A DNA stretch of 64,000 nt from Streptococcus infantarius subsp. infantarius ATCC BAA-102 (GCF_000154985.1 NZ_DS572684.1:1-64000); one strand, 5' to 3'; numbered from the stretch's first letter, positions 20,003-30,456 are shown. Notes: generated by a model not told the origin, from the sequence alone. Numbers and translations are program-made.

Positions 20003-20705
20003 TATCTTAACGCTCTTTCCTGAAATGTTTGCGCCTTTAGAATACTCTATTGTCGGGAAAGCTAAGGAAAAAGGGTTGCTTGACATTAACTATCACAATT
20101 TCCGTGATAATGCTGAAAAAGCCCGTCATGTTGATGATGAACCATACGGTGGTGGACAGGGAATGTTGCTTCGTGCACAGCCTATTTTTGACACGATTGA
20201 TAAAATCGATGCGAAGAAACCTCGTGTTATTCTTTTGGATCCAGCGGGTCGCACTTTTGATCAAAGCTATGCTGAAGAGTTGGCACAGGAAGATGAGTTG
20301 ATTTTTATCTGTGGCCATTATGAAGGTTATGATGAACGTATCAAGACTTTGGTAACGGATGAAATCTCACTCGGGGATTTTGTTTTAACGGGTGGTGAAT
20401 TGGCTGCGATGACGATTGTGGATGCAACGGTTCGCCTAATTCCAAATGTTCTTGGAAAAGAAGCGAGTCACCAAGATGATTCGTTCTCATCTGGTTTGCT
20501 CGAGTTCCCACAATACACTCGTCCTTATGACTTCAGAGGTATGAAAGTTCCTGATGTTTTGATGAGTGGGCACCACGAAAATATTCGCAAATGGCGAATT
20601 GAACAAAGTCTTCGTAAGACTTTAGAGCGTCGACCGGATTTGTTGGAAGATTATGCTTTTACAAAAGAAGAAGAGGCTATTTTCCGCAAGATTCTCAAAG
20701 AGTGA
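19992..20705 (+). CDS. trmD: tRNA (guanine-37-N1) methyltransferase
   Basis: SPOUT-class enzyme that makes m1G37 next to the anticodon and so prevents frameshifting. It has 237 aa. The N-terminus [13 protein letters not shown] is diagnostic. [10 protein letters not shown] and the knot motifs [10 protein letters not shown] and [13 protein letters not shown] are present. It overlaps the end of rimM by 11 bp, which points to coupled translation. The start at 19992 is supported by the family N-terminus and by AGGA in the rimM tail. Confidence 0.97.
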   Translation: MKIDILTLFPEMFAPLEYSIVGKAKEKGLLDINYHNFRDNAEKARHVDDEPYGGGQGMLLRAQPIFDTIDKIDAKKPRVILLDPAGRTFDQSYAEELAQEDELIFICGHYEGYDERIKTLVTDEISLGDFVLTGGELAAMTIVDATVRLIPNVLGKEASHQDDSFSSGLLEFPQYTRPYDFRGMKVPDVLMSGHHENIRKWRIEQSLRKTLERRPDLLEDYAFTKEEEAIFRKILKE

Positions 20706-20780
20706 GACGTGCAAGAATAGAATATGTGATATAATAGAGGACATGCAGGCTGTATGTCTCTTTATTTTTGGGGAGGTTTT

Positions 20781-21293
20781 ATGCGAACGAAGGAAGTCCT
20801 TGTTCTGTCTTATCAGGAAAGTTGGAAAGATGATTTTAAGAAGATTGCCAAAGAGCTTAAAGCTGCTCTAGGTGACTTAATTCTTAAAATAGAACATGTG
20901 GGAAGTACTTCTGTTCAAGGGCTTTCGGCAAAGCCAATTATTGACATCGATTTGGTGATTGCTATAGACACAGACTTGTCTGAGGTGATTCAAGAATTAG
21001 CAGTGATTGGTTATGTTCATGAGGGAAATTTAGGGATCGAAGGTAGAGAAGCTTTTGCTTACTCAGGCAAAGAGCATCTTCAAGTTCATCATATTTATGT
21101 TTGTCCTGAAAATTCGCCTGAACTGAAGCGTCATCTTGCTTTTCGTGATTATTTACGTAGTCATCCTGAGGCTGTTTTGGCTTATGGCGAGGTAAAAGAA
21201 AAAGCAGCGAAGCTATTCCCTAAAGATATTGATAAATACATTGCCTATAAATCGTCGATTATCGAAGAAATATACAAGGAGTTGGAAATATAA
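20781..21293 (+). CDS. GrpB/UPF0157 family protein
   Basis: Nucleotidyltransferase-fold protein of 170 aa with unknown function. The family motif HVGSTSVQGLSAKPIIDIDL is at about 39-58 and HHIYVC follows in the middle. I choose ATG 20781, which has GGGGAGG directly upstream; ATG 20754 lies upstream of that ribosome site. It is transcribed together with the reductase gene that starts one base after its stop codon. No known link between the two. Confidence 0.85.
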   Translation: MRTKEVLVLSYQESWKDDFKKIAKELKAALGDLILKIEHVGSTSVQGLSAKPIIDIDLVIAIDTDLSEVIQELAVIGYVHEGNLGIEGREAFAYSGKEHLQVHHIYVCPENSPELKRHLAFRDYLRSHPEAVLAYGEVKEKAAKLFPKDIDKYIAYKSSIIEEIYKELEI

Positions 21294-22295
21294 ATGTCAG
21301 AAAATCGTGAAATCTATGATATTACTATCATTGGTGGTGGACCTGTTGGTTTGTTTGCAGCCTTTTACGCTGGTTTGCGTGGCGTTTCGGTGAAAATCAT
21401 TGAAAGTTTATCTGAACTTGGTGGACAACCTGCAGTTCTTTATCCAGAAAAAATGATTTATGACGTTGCTGGTTTTCCTGGAATTACAGCAGCTGATTTG
21501 ACTGAAAATCTGATCAAGCAACTAGATCGTTTTAAAGATAGCACAGCTATTTGCCTTAAAGAAGAAGTCAAAACATTTGAAAAAGATGGTGATATTTTTA
21601 CTATCGAAACAAATAAAGGTCAACATTTTTCACGAGCTATCGTGATTGCATGTGGTAATGGTGCTTTTGCCCCTCGTACACTTGGTTTGGAAGGTGAAGA
21701 AGCTTATGCTGACAACAACCTTTTCTACAACGTTCACAAACTTGACCAATTTGCTGGTAAAGATGTAGTCATTTGTGGTGGTGGTGACTCAGCTGTTGAC
21801 TGGGCGAATCACTTAGATGGCTTGGCTAAAAGTGTAACTATTGTGCACCGTCGTGATGCTTTTCGTGCTCATGAACACAGTGTAGAAGTTTTGAAAGAGT
21901 TAAATGTTAACATTTTGACACCTTATATGCCATTTGAACTTTCTGGTGATGGTCAATTTGTTAAGAGCTTAACTGTTCAAAAAGTGAAGTCTGACGAAAC
22001 AATTGAATTGCCCCTCGATGCTTTGATCGTAAGTTTTGGATTTTCAACATCAAATAAAAACCTTAAAAATTGGAATGTGGATTACAAACGTTCAAGTATT
22101 GCGGTGTCACCGTTGTTTGAAACAAGTCAAGCAGGTGTTTACGCAATTGGTGATGCGGCCGATTATGAAGGTAAAGTTGATTTGATTGCGACTGGTTTTG
22201 GTGAAGCACCAACAGCGATTAATCAAGCTATCAAGTATATCTTCCCTGATCGTGATAACCGTGTTGTTCACTCAACATCATTAATCAATGAATAA
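21294..22295 (+). CDS. Ferredoxin/flavodoxin-NADP+ reductase, thioredoxin-reductase-like
   Basis: FAD- and NAD(P)H-dependent reductase of the YumC type, 333 aa. The FAD-binding Rossmann motif is [12 protein letters not shown] (about 12-23), the NAD(P) motif is [12 protein letters not shown] (about 162-173), and the second FAD motif is [10 protein letters not shown] near 285. The CxxC redox pair of true thioredoxin reductase is absent, which supports the ferredoxin-NADP reductase type 2 call. AAGGAG lies about 12 nt upstream of the ATG. Confidence 0.9.
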   Translation: MSENREIYDITIIGGGPVGLFAAFYAGLRGVSVKIIESLSELGGQPAVLYPEKMIYDVAGFPGITAADLTENLIKQLDRFKDSTAICLKEEVKTFEKDGDIFTIETNKGQHFSRAIVIACGNGAFAPRTLGLEGEEAYADNNLFYNVHKLDQFAGKDVVICGGGDSAVDWANHLDGLAKSVTIVHRRDAFRAHEHSVEVLKELNVNILTPYMPFELSGDGQFVKSLTVQKVKSDETIELPLDALIVSFGFSTSNKNLKNWNVDYKRSSIAVSPLFETSQAGVYAIGDAADYEGKVDLIATGFGEAPTAINQAIKYIFPDRDNRVVHSTSLINE

Positions 22296-22300
22296 AAACA

Positions 22301-22335
22301 AAAAGCCTTGTAAGAATCATTCTTACAAGGCTTTT
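22301..22335 (+). terminator. Terminator after the reductase gene
   Basis: Long hairpin AAAGCCTTGTAAG/CTTACAAGGCTTT with a 7-nt loop and T-run. Confidence 0.9.
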
Positions 22336-22374
22336 TCTGAAATTCTTGAGAATCTTTTCTGAAAATTGACGGTC

Positions 22375-22456
22375 TGATAGAAAAATGATAGAATTTGATA
22401 GAAAGTGCTTGACATTGACTGGGAATATAGTATAATTCTAACTGTAAACGATTTCA
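22375..22456 (+). promoter_or_regulatory. fru operon control region: operator repeats, promoter, cre
   Basis: Three direct repeats of TGATAGAA start at 22375, 22386 and 22396, one helical turn apart, just upstream of the promoter TTGACA (22409-22414), 16 bp, TATAAT (22431-22436). A 14-bp catabolite-responsive element, TGTAAACGATTTCA (22443-22456), fits the cre consensus at every fixed position and lies over the transcription start. The repeats are the likely FruR operator (inference), and CcpA should repress through the cre. Confidence 0.75.
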
Positions 22457-22463
22457 AAAGGAG

Positions 22464-23216
22464 GTGGCGAGGATTCTAAAGTCTAAACGAAAGCAATTAA
22501 TCATGGAAAAACTTTCGCATGATAAGTTTGTTCGGCTAGATGATTTAGTGAGCCTGCTAGATACCTCTGAGTCCACTGTTCGCAGGGATTTAGATGAGCT
22601 CGAAAGTGAGCGAAAACTTCACCGAGTACACGGTGGAGCAGAACTTCCTCACTCTCTCCAAGAGGAATTTACCAATCAACAAAAATCTATCAAAAACATT
22701 CAAGAAAAAATGCAGGTTGCTAGAAAAGCAGCATCCTTGATTTCAAATGATGATGTTATTTTTGTAGATGCAGGGACAACCAATGAATTGTTGTTAGGCT
22801 ATTTGAATCAAGACAATTTAACTGTTGTAACCAACTCGATTCACCATGCGGCTAAGTTGGTTGATAAAAATATTCAGACCATTATTATTGGTGGTCATGT
22901 AAAAAAATCAACAGATGCCAGCATTGGAGCTGTGGCTTATGAGCAAATTAAGCAGTTGAACTTTGATAAGGCTTTTTTAGGTATCAACGGCATTGATGAG
23001 GAATTTTTAACGACACCAGATATGGAGGAAGCTGTTATCAAGAAAACTGTAATTGAAAATGCTAGAAAGTCATACATCGTTACAGATTCATCAAAAATCG
23101 GTAGGGTATCCTTTGCCAAGGTCGATAAGATTGAGAATGCTACAATTATTACCAATCAATCTAGCGGAGCACTGATGAAAAAAACAAAAGAAAATACGAG
23201 GGTAATTGAAGTATGA
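22464..23216 (+). CDS. fruR: DeoR-family regulator of the fructose operon
   Basis: Repressor expected to sense fructose 1-phosphate and control fruRKA. It has 250 aa: a DeoR HTH at about 10-60 (SESTVRRDLDELE, then HRVHGGAE) and a C-terminal sugar-phosphate-sensing domain (DAGTTNELL; VTNSIHHA). The start is odd. GTG 22464 sits inside the ribosome site AAGGAGG, while ATT 22473 lies 8 nt downstream of it and matches where homologues begin (M-LKSKR). So a rare ATT start, or a mutated ATG, is likely. The 3' end overlaps fruK by 4 bp. Confidence 0.92.
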   Translation: MARILKSKRKQLIMEKLSHDKFVRLDDLVSLLDTSESTVRRDLDELESERKLHRVHGGAELPHSLQEEFTNQQKSIKNIQEKMQVARKAASLISNDDVIFVDAGTTNELLLGYLNQDNLTVVTNSIHHAAKLVDKNIQTIIIGGHVKKSTDASIGAVAYEQIKQLNFDKAFLGINGIDEEFLTTPDMEEAVIKKTVIENARKSYIVTDSSKIGRVSFAKVDKIENATIITNQSSGALMKKTKENTRVIEV

Positions 23217-24124
23217 TTTACACAGTAACGCTGAATCCATCAATCGATTTTATCGTGCGTTTGGATCATTTAGAACTTGGTAGCGTTAACCGCATGACTA
23301 GCGATGACAAATTTGCTGGTGGTAAAGGTATCAATGTTAGTCGTATCTTGCAACGTTTGGATGTCGATAATACTGCAACTGGTTTTATCGGTGGATTTAC
23401 TGGACGTTTTGTTGAAGATGGCTTGACTGCAGAAGGTATCAAAACAAACTTTGTTCAAGTTTCTGAAGATACACGTATCAATGTTAAAATCAAAGCTGGT
23501 GAAGAAACAGAAATCAATGGTGCTGGTCCAAAAATTTCAGATGAAAAACTTGAAGAACTAAAAGCTATTCTTGCTGGACTTTCAAGTGAAGATACTGTTG
23601 TTTTTGCAGGTTCAGCTCCAAGTAGCCTTGGTAACCAAGTTTACAACACATTGATTCCAATTGCTAAAAAAGCTGGTGCAGAAGTAGTTTGTGACTTTGA
23701 AGGTCAAACTCTTTTAGATTCATTAAACTACCAACCACTTTTAGTAAAACCAAATAATCACGAATTAGCAGATATCTTTGGTGTAGAATTGAATGGTCTT
23801 GAAGACATCGAAAAATACGCCCGCGAAATTCTTGCAAAAGGTGCTAAAAACGTTATTATTTCAATGGCTGGTGATGGTGCTTTACTAGTAACACCAGCAG
23901 CAGCTTACTTTGCAAAACCAATCAAAGGCACTGTTAAAAATTCTGTTGGTGCTGGAGATTCAATGGTTGCCGGATTTACTGGTGAATACGTGAAATCAGG
24001 TGACCCAATCGAAGCGCTTAAATGGGGTGTTGCCTGCGGTACAGCAACGACATTCTCAGATGATTTAGCAACAGCTGAATTCACTAAAGAAACATATCAA
24101 AAAGTAGAGGTAGAAAAACTATGA
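23213..24124 (+). CDS. fruK: 1-phosphofructokinase
   Basis: PfkB-family kinase that converts fructose 1-phosphate, delivered by FruA, into fructose 1,6-bisphosphate. It is 303 aa. The substrate motif GGKGINVSRIL is at about 38-48 and the C-terminal ATP/anion-hole motif NSVGAGDSMVAGF at about 243-255 holds the catalytic Asp. It overlaps both fruR and fruA by 4 bp. Confidence 0.97.
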   Translation: MIYTVTLNPSIDFIVRLDHLELGSVNRMTSDDKFAGGKGINVSRILQRLDVDNTATGFIGGFTGRFVEDGLTAEGIKTNFVQVSEDTRINVKIKAGEETEINGAGPKISDEKLEELKAILAGLSSEDTVVFAGSAPSSLGNQVYNTLIPIAKKAGAEVVCDFEGQTLLDSLNYQPLLVKPNNHELADIFGVELNGLEDIEKYAREILAKGAKNVIISMAGDGALLVTPAAAYFAKPIKGTVKNSVGAGDSMVAGFTGEYVKSGDPIEALKWGVACGTATTFSDDLATAEFTKETYQKVEVEKL

Positions 24125-26049
24125 AAATTCAAGACTTGCTCAGAAAAGATGTCATGATTCTTGATTTGAAAGCAACTTCAAAAGAAGCTGTTATCGATGA
24201 AATGATTACAAGCCTTGTTGAACACGGAGTTGTCACAGACTTTGATACTTTTAAACAAGGTATCATGAACCGTGAAGCTCAAACATCAACTGGTTTAGGT
24301 GATGGTATCGCTATGCCACACAGCAAAAACGCTGCTGTAAAAGAAGCAACAGTCCTTTTTGCTAAATCTACTGCTGGTGTTGACTATGAAGCCTTGGATG
24401 GACAACCAACATACCTATTCTTCATGATTGCAGCACCAGACGGAGCAAACGATACTCACTTGGCTGCTCTTGCTGAATTGTCAAAATACCTTTTGAAAGA
24501 TGGTTTTGCTGATAAATTGCGTCACGTCTCAACAGCTGATGAAGTCATCGCAACTTTTGACTCTGCAGAAGAAGATAATAAAGCAAAAGAAGAAGTTAAA
24601 GCAGCTCCAGTATCAGATGACAAACCACTTATTGTTGCTGTAACAGCATGTACAACTGGTATTGCACACACTTACATGGCAGAAGAAGCCCTCATCAAAA
24701 AAGGTGACGAAATGGGTGTCACTGTTCGTGTTGAAACAAATGGTGCCTCAGGTGTCGGTAACCGTTTGACAGCTGATGAAATCGCTCGTGCTAAAGGTGT
24801 TATTGTTGCTGCAGATAAAGCAGTGGAAATGGCACGTTTTGATGGTAAACCATTGGTATCTCGTCCAGTTGCTGACGGTATCAAGAAAACTGAAGAATTA
24901 ATTAACATCATCCTTGATGGTAAAGCTGACACTTACAAAGCTGCAGCAGGTTCTTCTACTGAAGAAAAAGAATCAAGTGAAAAACTTAGCCTTGGCGCTG
25001 CATTCTACAAACACTTGATGAGTGGTGTTTCTCAAATGTTGCCATTCGTTATCGGTGGTGGTATCATGATTGCACTTGCATTCTTGATTGATAACATTTT
25101 GGGTGTGCCAAAAGATCAACTTTCTAACTTGGGTACATATCACCAAGCAGCTGCTTACTTCAAAACAATTGGGAACGCAGCATTTGGTTTCATGCTTCCA
25201 ATCTTGGCAGGTTACATTGCTTACTCAATAGCTGAAAAACCAGGTCTTGTAGCTGGTTTCGTAGCTGGTGCGATTGCTTCAAGCGGTGCTGCTTGGGGTA
25301 ATCTTGAAGGAACTCCTTCAGGTTTCCTTGGAGCTCTTGTAGGTGGTTTCCTTGCTGGATGGTTAGTTAACCTTGTTAAAAAAGCTTGTGCTGGTTTGCC
25401 ACGTTCACTTGAAGGTATCAAATCAATCTTGCTTTATCCATTGCTTGGTGTCTTCTTGACAGGTTTTGCAATGTTGTTCGTCAACATTCCAATGGCTGCT
25501 ATTAACACTGGTTTGAACAACTTCCTTGGAGGTCTTCAAGGTGCATCAGCAGTTCTTCTTGGAGCTATTCTTGGTGGTATGATGGCTATCGATATGGGTG
25601 GACCATTTAACAAAGCTGCTTATGTCTTTGGTACAGGTACTCTTGCTGCATCAGTAGCGACAGGTGGTTCAGTGGCTATGGCATCAGTTATGGCTGGTGG
25701 TATGGTTCCACCACTTGCAGTATTTGTTGCAACTCTTCTTTTCAAAAACAAATTCACTGAAGAAGAACGTAACTCAGGTTTGACAAACATCATCATGGGT
25801 CTTTCATTTATCACAGAAGGAGCTATCCCATTTGGTGCTGCTGACCCTGCTCGTGCAATTCCAAGTTTTATGGTTGGTTCTGCTGTAGCTGGTGGTCTTG
25901 TCGGAGCATTCGGTATTAAATTGATGGCTCCACACGGTGGTATCTTTGTTATCGCATTGACAAGTGCTCCAATTCTTTACCTTGTCTTTGTTATCATTGG
26001 TGCAATCGTTGCAGGTCTTCTCTTCGGAGCCCTTAAAAAAGCAAAATAA
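24121..26049 (+). CDS. fruA: PTS fructose transporter subunit IIABC
   Basis: Takes up fructose and phosphorylates it at C1. The 642-aa fusion has an EIIA domain (1-145; phospho-His H67 in AMPHSKN), an EIIB domain (about 168-265; phospho-Cys C177 in TACTTGIAHT) and an EIIC membrane domain (about 285-640, roughly ten hydrophobic segments). The order A-B-C is the standard Gram-positive FruA layout. It is the last gene of fruRKA and is followed by a terminator. Confidence 0.97.
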   Translation: MKIQDLLRKDVMILDLKATSKEAVIDEMITSLVEHGVVTDFDTFKQGIMNREAQTSTGLGDGIAMPHSKNAAVKEATVLFAKSTAGVDYEALDGQPTYLFFMIAAPDGANDTHLAALAELSKYLLKDGFADKLRHVSTADEVIATFDSAEEDNKAKEEVKAAPVSDDKPLIVAVTACTTGIAHTYMAEEALIKKGDEMGVTVRVETNGASGVGNRLTADEIARAKGVIVAADKAVEMARFDGKPLVSRPVADGIKKTEELINIILDGKADTYKAAAGSSTEEKESSEKLSLGAAFYKHLMSGVSQMLPFVIGGGIMIALAFLIDNILGVPKDQLSNLGTYHQAAAYFKTIGNAAFGFMLPILAGYIAYSIAEKPGLVAGFVAGAIASSGAAWGNLEGTPSGFLGALVGGFLAGWLVNLVKKACAGLPRSLEGIKSILLYPLLGVFLTGFAMLFVNIPMAAINTGLNNFLGGLQGASAVLLGAILGGMMAIDMGGPFNKAAYVFGTGTLAASVATGGSVAMASVMAGGMVPPLAVFVATLLFKNKFTEEERNSGLTNIIMGLSFITEGAIPFGAADPARAIPSFMVGSAVAGGLVGAFGIKLMAPHGGIFVIALTSAPILYLVFVIIGAIVAGLLFGALKKAK

Positions 26050-26104
26050 TTAAAAGTCATTACAATACAACTAATACAAAAAATTATTAATCTAACAACG
26101 ATAA

Positions 26105-26131
26105 AGGGATTCCTTCGGGAATCTCTTTTTT
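26105..26131 (+). terminator. Terminator with UUCG loop after fruA
   Basis: A 9-bp stem AGGGATTCC/GGAATCTCT around TTCG, with a T-run. Confidence 0.88.
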
Positions 26132-26149
26132 AAGTATTAGAAGATTCTT

Positions 26150-26303
26150 GTTATAGTTAAAAACTATAACAAATTCTAAGTGCATAGTTAAAAATTATAG
26201 CAAAGCATAAAAATATAGAATGGCTAGAACCATTGAAAAATAAAGGTTTATCGTTTAAAATATTAACTATAAAATTTTTGGATTGTATAGTTTTAAACTA
26301 ATA
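26150..26303 (+). promoter_or_regulatory. metE promoter region with multiple MET boxes
   Basis: A perfect palindrome with 9-bp arms GTTATAGTT/AACTATAAC around AAA lies at 26150-26170. A degenerate copy lies at 26182-26201. A half-site TTAACTATAA is at 26263-26272, and TATAGTTTTAAACTA is at 26286-26300. These match the streptococcal MET box (TATAGTTT-N-AAACTATA) recognised by MetR/MtaR. TTAACT (26263) and TATAGT (26286), 17 bp apart, may be the core promoter. Activation by the regulator encoded at 97-1014 is the natural inference. Confidence 0.75.
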
Positions 26304-26321
26304 CGGTTATAGGAGGTAACT

Positions 26322-28556
26322 ATGGTTAAGGTTTCGAATTTGGGATATCCGCGTTTGGGTGAAAATCGTGAGTGGAAAAAATTGATTGAGTCTTATTGGG
26401 CAGGTAATATTTCACAAGATGAATTGCAAGCAGAAGCGAAAGCATTGCGCTTATCATTTTTGAAAAAACAAGCTGATGCAGGTATTGATTTTATTCCTGT
26501 GGGTGATTTTTCACTTTACGATCATATTTTGGATTTGTCTGTGCAATTTGGCGTGATTCCAAATCGTTTTGCCAAGGAAGAGATTAATCTGGATTTGTTC
26601 TTTGCGATTGCGCGTGGTAACAAGGAAAATGTTGCTTCATCAATGAAAAAATGGTTCAACACCAACTACCACTACATTGTTCCAGAATGGTCAAAAGTTA
26701 AACCGCACTTGACAAATACACGCTTGCTTGATTTGTACCTTGAAGCTAAAGAAGTTGTTGGTGATAAGGCTAAGCCAGTTATTACTGGGCCAATCACTTA
26801 TGTCGCCTTGTCATCTGAGGTTAGCGATTTTACTTCAGCAGTGAAAAAACTCTTGCCACTTTACAAACAAGTCTTTACAGAATTGGTTGAAGCTGGTGTA
26901 ACATACATTCAAGTTGATGAACCGATTTTTGTAACGGACGAAGGGGTAGATCTTCTTGAAGCAGCAAAATGCGTTTATGCTTATTTTGCCAAAGAAGTGC
27001 CACAAGCCAAGATTATCTTCCAAACTTATTTTGAAGCTTTGATTGATGCTAAAGAGTTATCAGAACTTCCGGTTGCAGCATTTGGTCTTGATTTTGTTCA
27101 TGGCCTTGATGAAAATCTTGAAGCGGTTGAAGCTGGTTATTTTGAAAATAAAGAAGTGTTTGCAGGAGTTGTTGATGGTCGTAACATCTGGGCAACTGAT
27201 TTTGAAAAAACATCAGAATTGCTCGAAAAGCTACAAGCTAAAGTTGGCAATCTTGTGATTCAAGCATCTTGCTCACTTCTTCATGTGCCAGTTACCACAA
27301 AAAATGAAACTGACCTTGATCCTGTTCTTAAAAATGGTCTTGCTTTTGCAGACGAAAAATTGCAAGAACTTGAACTTTTGAGTCAATACTTGGATGGTCA
27401 AGAATCTGAAGCTTACAAGCAACATGTGGTTGACTTTGACGCTTTACAAGCAGCTGATTTCCGAAATGTGACTCTTGAAAGTTTAGAAAATGTGCCGACT
27501 GAGCGTGTGGATTATAAAGTTCGCCGCAAGGTGCAACAAGAAAAGCTAGGTTTGCCAACACTTCCGACAACGACAATTGGGTCATTCCCTCAATCACCAG
27601 AAGTTCGTCGTACTCGTCTGGCTTGGAAACGTGGCAATATCTCTGATGTTGAATATGAAGATTTTATCAAATCAGAAATCGCTCGTTGGATTAAGATTCA
27701 AGAAGACTTAGATATCGATGTTTTGGTACACGGTGAATTTGAACGTGTGGACATGGTTGAATTTTTCGGTCAAAAATTAGCTGGTTTTACCACAACTAAA
27801 CTTGGTTGGGTGCAATCATACGGTTCTCGTGCGGTTAAACCACCAATTATTTACGGTGATGTGAAACACATCCAACCTTTGTCAGTAAAAGAAGTGGTTT
27901 ATGCGCAAAGTTTGACTGACCGTCCTGTGAAAGGAATGTTAACTGGACCTATTACCATCACTAACTGGTCATTTGAACGTTCAGATATCTCACGCGCAGA
28001 CCTTTTCAATCAAATTGGTCTTGCTATCAAAGACGAAATCAAGTTGCTTGAAGATGCAGGCATTGCTATTATCCAAGTGGATGAAGCTGCGCTTCGTGAA
28101 GGTTTGCCACTTCGTAAAGCTAAACAAAAAGCTTATCTCGATGACGCTGTGCATGCTTTCCGCATCGCAACATCGTCTGTCAAAGATGATACTCAAATTC
28201 ACACTCACATGTGTTACTCTAAGTTCAATGAAATCATCGATTCTATTCGTGACTTGGATGCTGATGTGATTTCTATTGAGACAAGTCGTAGCCACGGTGA
28301 TGTGATTGAATCATTTGAAACAGCGGTTTACCCACTTGGAATTGGTCTAGGGGTTTACGATATTCACTCACCACGTGTGCCAAGTAAAGAGGAAGTTATT
28401 GCAAATATTGAACGTCCACTTCGTAAATTATCATTGGAACAATTTTGGGTTAACCCTGACTGTGGTCTTAAAACACGTCGTGAACCAGAAACAATTGCCT
28501 CACTTAAAGTATTAGTAGAAGCAACTAAGGAAGTTCGAGCAAAAAACGGAAAATAA
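26322..28556 (+). CDS. metE: Cobalamin-independent methionine synthase
   Basis: Transfers the methyl group of 5-methyltetrahydrofolate (polyglutamate) to homocysteine. The 744-aa length is typical and includes two similar barrels; the N-terminal one starts [14 protein letters not shown]. Zinc ligands are visible in HTHMCYS (H629, C631) and NPDCGLKTR (C714). The strong AGGAGG ribosome site precedes ATG 26322. It is followed 13 nt later by metF, which makes the methyl donor, so both steps are coexpressed under the MET boxes. Confidence 0.98.
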   Translation: MVKVSNLGYPRLGENREWKKLIESYWAGNISQDELQAEAKALRLSFLKKQADAGIDFIPVGDFSLYDHILDLSVQFGVIPNRFAKEEINLDLFFAIARGNKENVASSMKKWFNTNYHYIVPEWSKVKPHLTNTRLLDLYLEAKEVVGDKAKPVITGPITYVALSSEVSDFTSAVKKLLPLYKQVFTELVEAGVTYIQVDEPIFVTDEGVDLLEAAKCVYAYFAKEVPQAKIIFQTYFEALIDAKELSELPVAAFGLDFVHGLDENLEAVEAGYFENKEVFAGVVDGRNIWATDFEKTSELLEKLQAKVGNLVIQASCSLLHVPVTTKNETDLDPVLKNGLAFADEKLQELELLSQYLDGQESEAYKQHVVDFDALQAADFRNVTLESLENVPTERVDYKVRRKVQQEKLGLPTLPTTTIGSFPQSPEVRRTRLAWKRGNISDVEYEDFIKSEIARWIKIQEDLDIDVLVHGEFERVDMVEFFGQKLAGFTTTKLGWVQSYGSRAVKPPIIYGDVKHIQPLSVKEVVYAQSLTDRPVKGMLTGPITITNWSFERSDISRADLFNQIGLAIKDEIKLLEDAGIAIIQVDEAALREGLPLRKAKQKAYLDDAVHAFRIATSSVKDDTQIHTHMCYSKFNEIIDSIRDLDADVISIETSRSHGDVIESFETAVYPLGIGLGVYDIHSPRVPSKEEVIANIERPLRKLSLEQFWVNPDCGLKTRREPETIASLKVLVEATKEVRAKNGK

Positions 28557-28569
28557 GGAAGGTTGAGCT

Positions 28570-30426
28570 ATGTCAGGATTATTAGAACGTTTAAAAACAG
28601 ATATTTTAGTCGCTGACGGTGCTATGGGAACTCTTCTTTATGCTAATGGTCTTGATAATTGTTACGAAGCTTATAATTTGACGCATCCAGAAAAAGTTTT
28701 AGCGATTCATAAAGCTTATATTAACGCTGGTGCTGATGTCATTCAGACAAACACCTATGCGGCCAAAAGACATCGACTAGGAGGTTACGGCTATGGTGAC
28801 AAGATTAAAGAAATTAATCAAGCAGGCGTCAAAATTGCAAGACAAGCAGCAGGCGAGGATACCTTTGTTTTGGGAACAGTCGGTGCTCTTCGTGGTCTCA
28901 AACAATGCGAATTATCGCTTGATGAGATTATCAAGGAAACTTTAGAACAAGTTGGTTATTTGCTTGAAACAAAGGAAATTGATGGTCTTTTATTTGAAAC
29001 TTACTACGATGAAGAAGAAATCATCGAAATTTTAAAGGCAGTCAGACCTTTAACAAAATTGCCGATTATTACCAATATTTCCATTCATGAAGCGGGAATA
29101 ACCGAAAATGGTCGTCCATTGGTTGAAATCTTTGGAAAACTAGTGATGCTCGGGGCAGATGTAGTAGGACTCAATTGTCATTTGGGACCTTATCACATGA
29201 TTCAATCACTCAAGCAAGTGCCGCTGTTTGCTCAGTCGTATTTGTCGGTTTATCCAAATGCCAGTTTGTTATCCTTTGTTGATGACAATGGTAGTGGGCA
29301 ATATGGATTTAGCCAGAACGCAGATTACTTTGGGAAAAGTGCAGAGCTTCTTGTGGCTGAAGGAGCACGTCTGATTGGTGGGTGTTGTGGTACAACGCCT
29401 GACCATATCAGAGCAGTTAAGCGTGCAATAAAAGGCTTGAAACCAGTCTCACGCAAATTTGTTACACCGATGGTTGAAGAAGCAGAACTGATTAAGGCGG
29501 TTAAGCAATCAGAAACTATTGTCGACAAGGTAAACCGAAAAGTGACCATTATAGCAGAGCTGGATCCTCCAAAAACACTTGATATTAGAAAGTTTACTAA
29601 AGGGGTAAAAGCTTTGGACGAGGCTGGAGTATCTGCAATTACGCTGGCTGATAATTCGCTAGCTAAGACACGTATTTGTAATGTTAGTATTGCCTCGCTT
29701 TTGAAAAATGAGATTTCAACACCGTTTTTACTACACTTATCTTGTCGCGACCACAATATGATTGGGCTTCAATCACGTCTTTTGGGGATGGACGTGTTGG
29801 GCTTTCATCAGGTACTAGCGATTACAGGGGATCCATCTAAAATAGGAGATTTTCCGGGAGCAACCAGCGTCTATGATGCCACGAGCTTCAAGTTATTGGA
29901 GCTGATTAAGCAACTTAACAAGGGAATAGGTTACAGTGGCGCAAGCATTAAAAAAGAAACAACTTTTACAGCAGCAGCGGCTTTCAATCCTAATGTGAAA
30001 AATTTATCACGTTGCGGTCGATTGATTGAAAGAAAGATTGCTGCTGGAGCAGATTGTTTTATTACACAGCCTATTTTTAATAGTGAGATTATTGAAAATT
30101 TAGCAAAGCTAACACGAGATTATGAAACGCCATTTTTTGTTGGTATTATGCCAATTACTAGCTATAACAATGCTATTTTCCTTCACAATGAAGTACCCGG
30201 CATTCAGCTATCAGATAACTTTCTAGCAAAACTAGAAGCTGTCAAAGATGACAAGGAAAAATGCCAACAATTGGCTTTAGAAGAAAGTAAACAATTAATT
30301 GATCATGCTTTAAAATTCTTTAACGGCATTTACCTCATTACACCATTTATGCGATATGATTTAACTGTTGAATTGGTTGAATATATCCATCAGAAAGTTG
30401 AACAAAGTCACCAAATAATACCTTAA
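28570..30426 (+). CDS. metF: Bifunctional homocysteine S-methyltransferase / 5,10-methylenetetrahydrofolate reductase
   Basis: A fusion protein of 618 aa, like B. subtilis YitJ. The N-terminal homocysteine methyltransferase domain (about 1-290) starts VADGAMGTLLY and holds the zinc cysteines in GLNCHLG and GGCCGT (about 273-274). The C-terminal part (about 320-610) is a FAD-dependent MTHFR with AELDPPKT and ITGDPSK motifs. It supplies 5-methyl-THF to MetE and may methylate homocysteine from another donor. AAGGAAGG precedes the ATG. Operon with metE; a terminator follows. Confidence 0.93.
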   Translation: MSGLLERLKTDILVADGAMGTLLYANGLDNCYEAYNLTHPEKVLAIHKAYINAGADVIQTNTYAAKRHRLGGYGYGDKIKEINQAGVKIARQAAGEDTFVLGTVGALRGLKQCELSLDEIIKETLEQVGYLLETKEIDGLLFETYYDEEEIIEILKAVRPLTKLPIITNISIHEAGITENGRPLVEIFGKLVMLGADVVGLNCHLGPYHMIQSLKQVPLFAQSYLSVYPNASLLSFVDDNGSGQYGFSQNADYFGKSAELLVAEGARLIGGCCGTTPDHIRAVKRAIKGLKPVSRKFVTPMVEEAELIKAVKQSETIVDKVNRKVTIIAELDPPKTLDIRKFTKGVKALDEAGVSAITLADNSLAKTRICNVSIASLLKNEISTPFLLHLSCRDHNMIGLQSRLLGMDVLGFHQVLAITGDPSKIGDFPGATSVYDATSFKLLELIKQLNKGIGYSGASIKKETTFTAAAAFNPNVKNLSRCGRLIERKIAAGADCFITQPIFNSEIIENLAKLTRDYETPFFVGIMPITSYNNAIFLHNEVPGIQLSDNFLAKLEAVKDDKEKCQQLALEESKQLIDHALKFFNGIYLITPFMRYDLTVELVEYIHQKVEQSHQIIP

Positions 30427-30430
30427 TCAA

Positions 30431-30456
30431 GAGAGATAGAGATTATCTCTCTTTTT
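30431..30456 (+). terminator. Terminator after metF
   Basis: Stem GAGAGATA/TATCTCTC with a 5-nt loop and T-run. Confidence 0.82.

Noticed and set aside
29325-29756. 143-codon open frame on the minus strand inside metF
   Set aside because: Antisense shadow of a strongly supported gene; no ribosome site and no family-like sequence.
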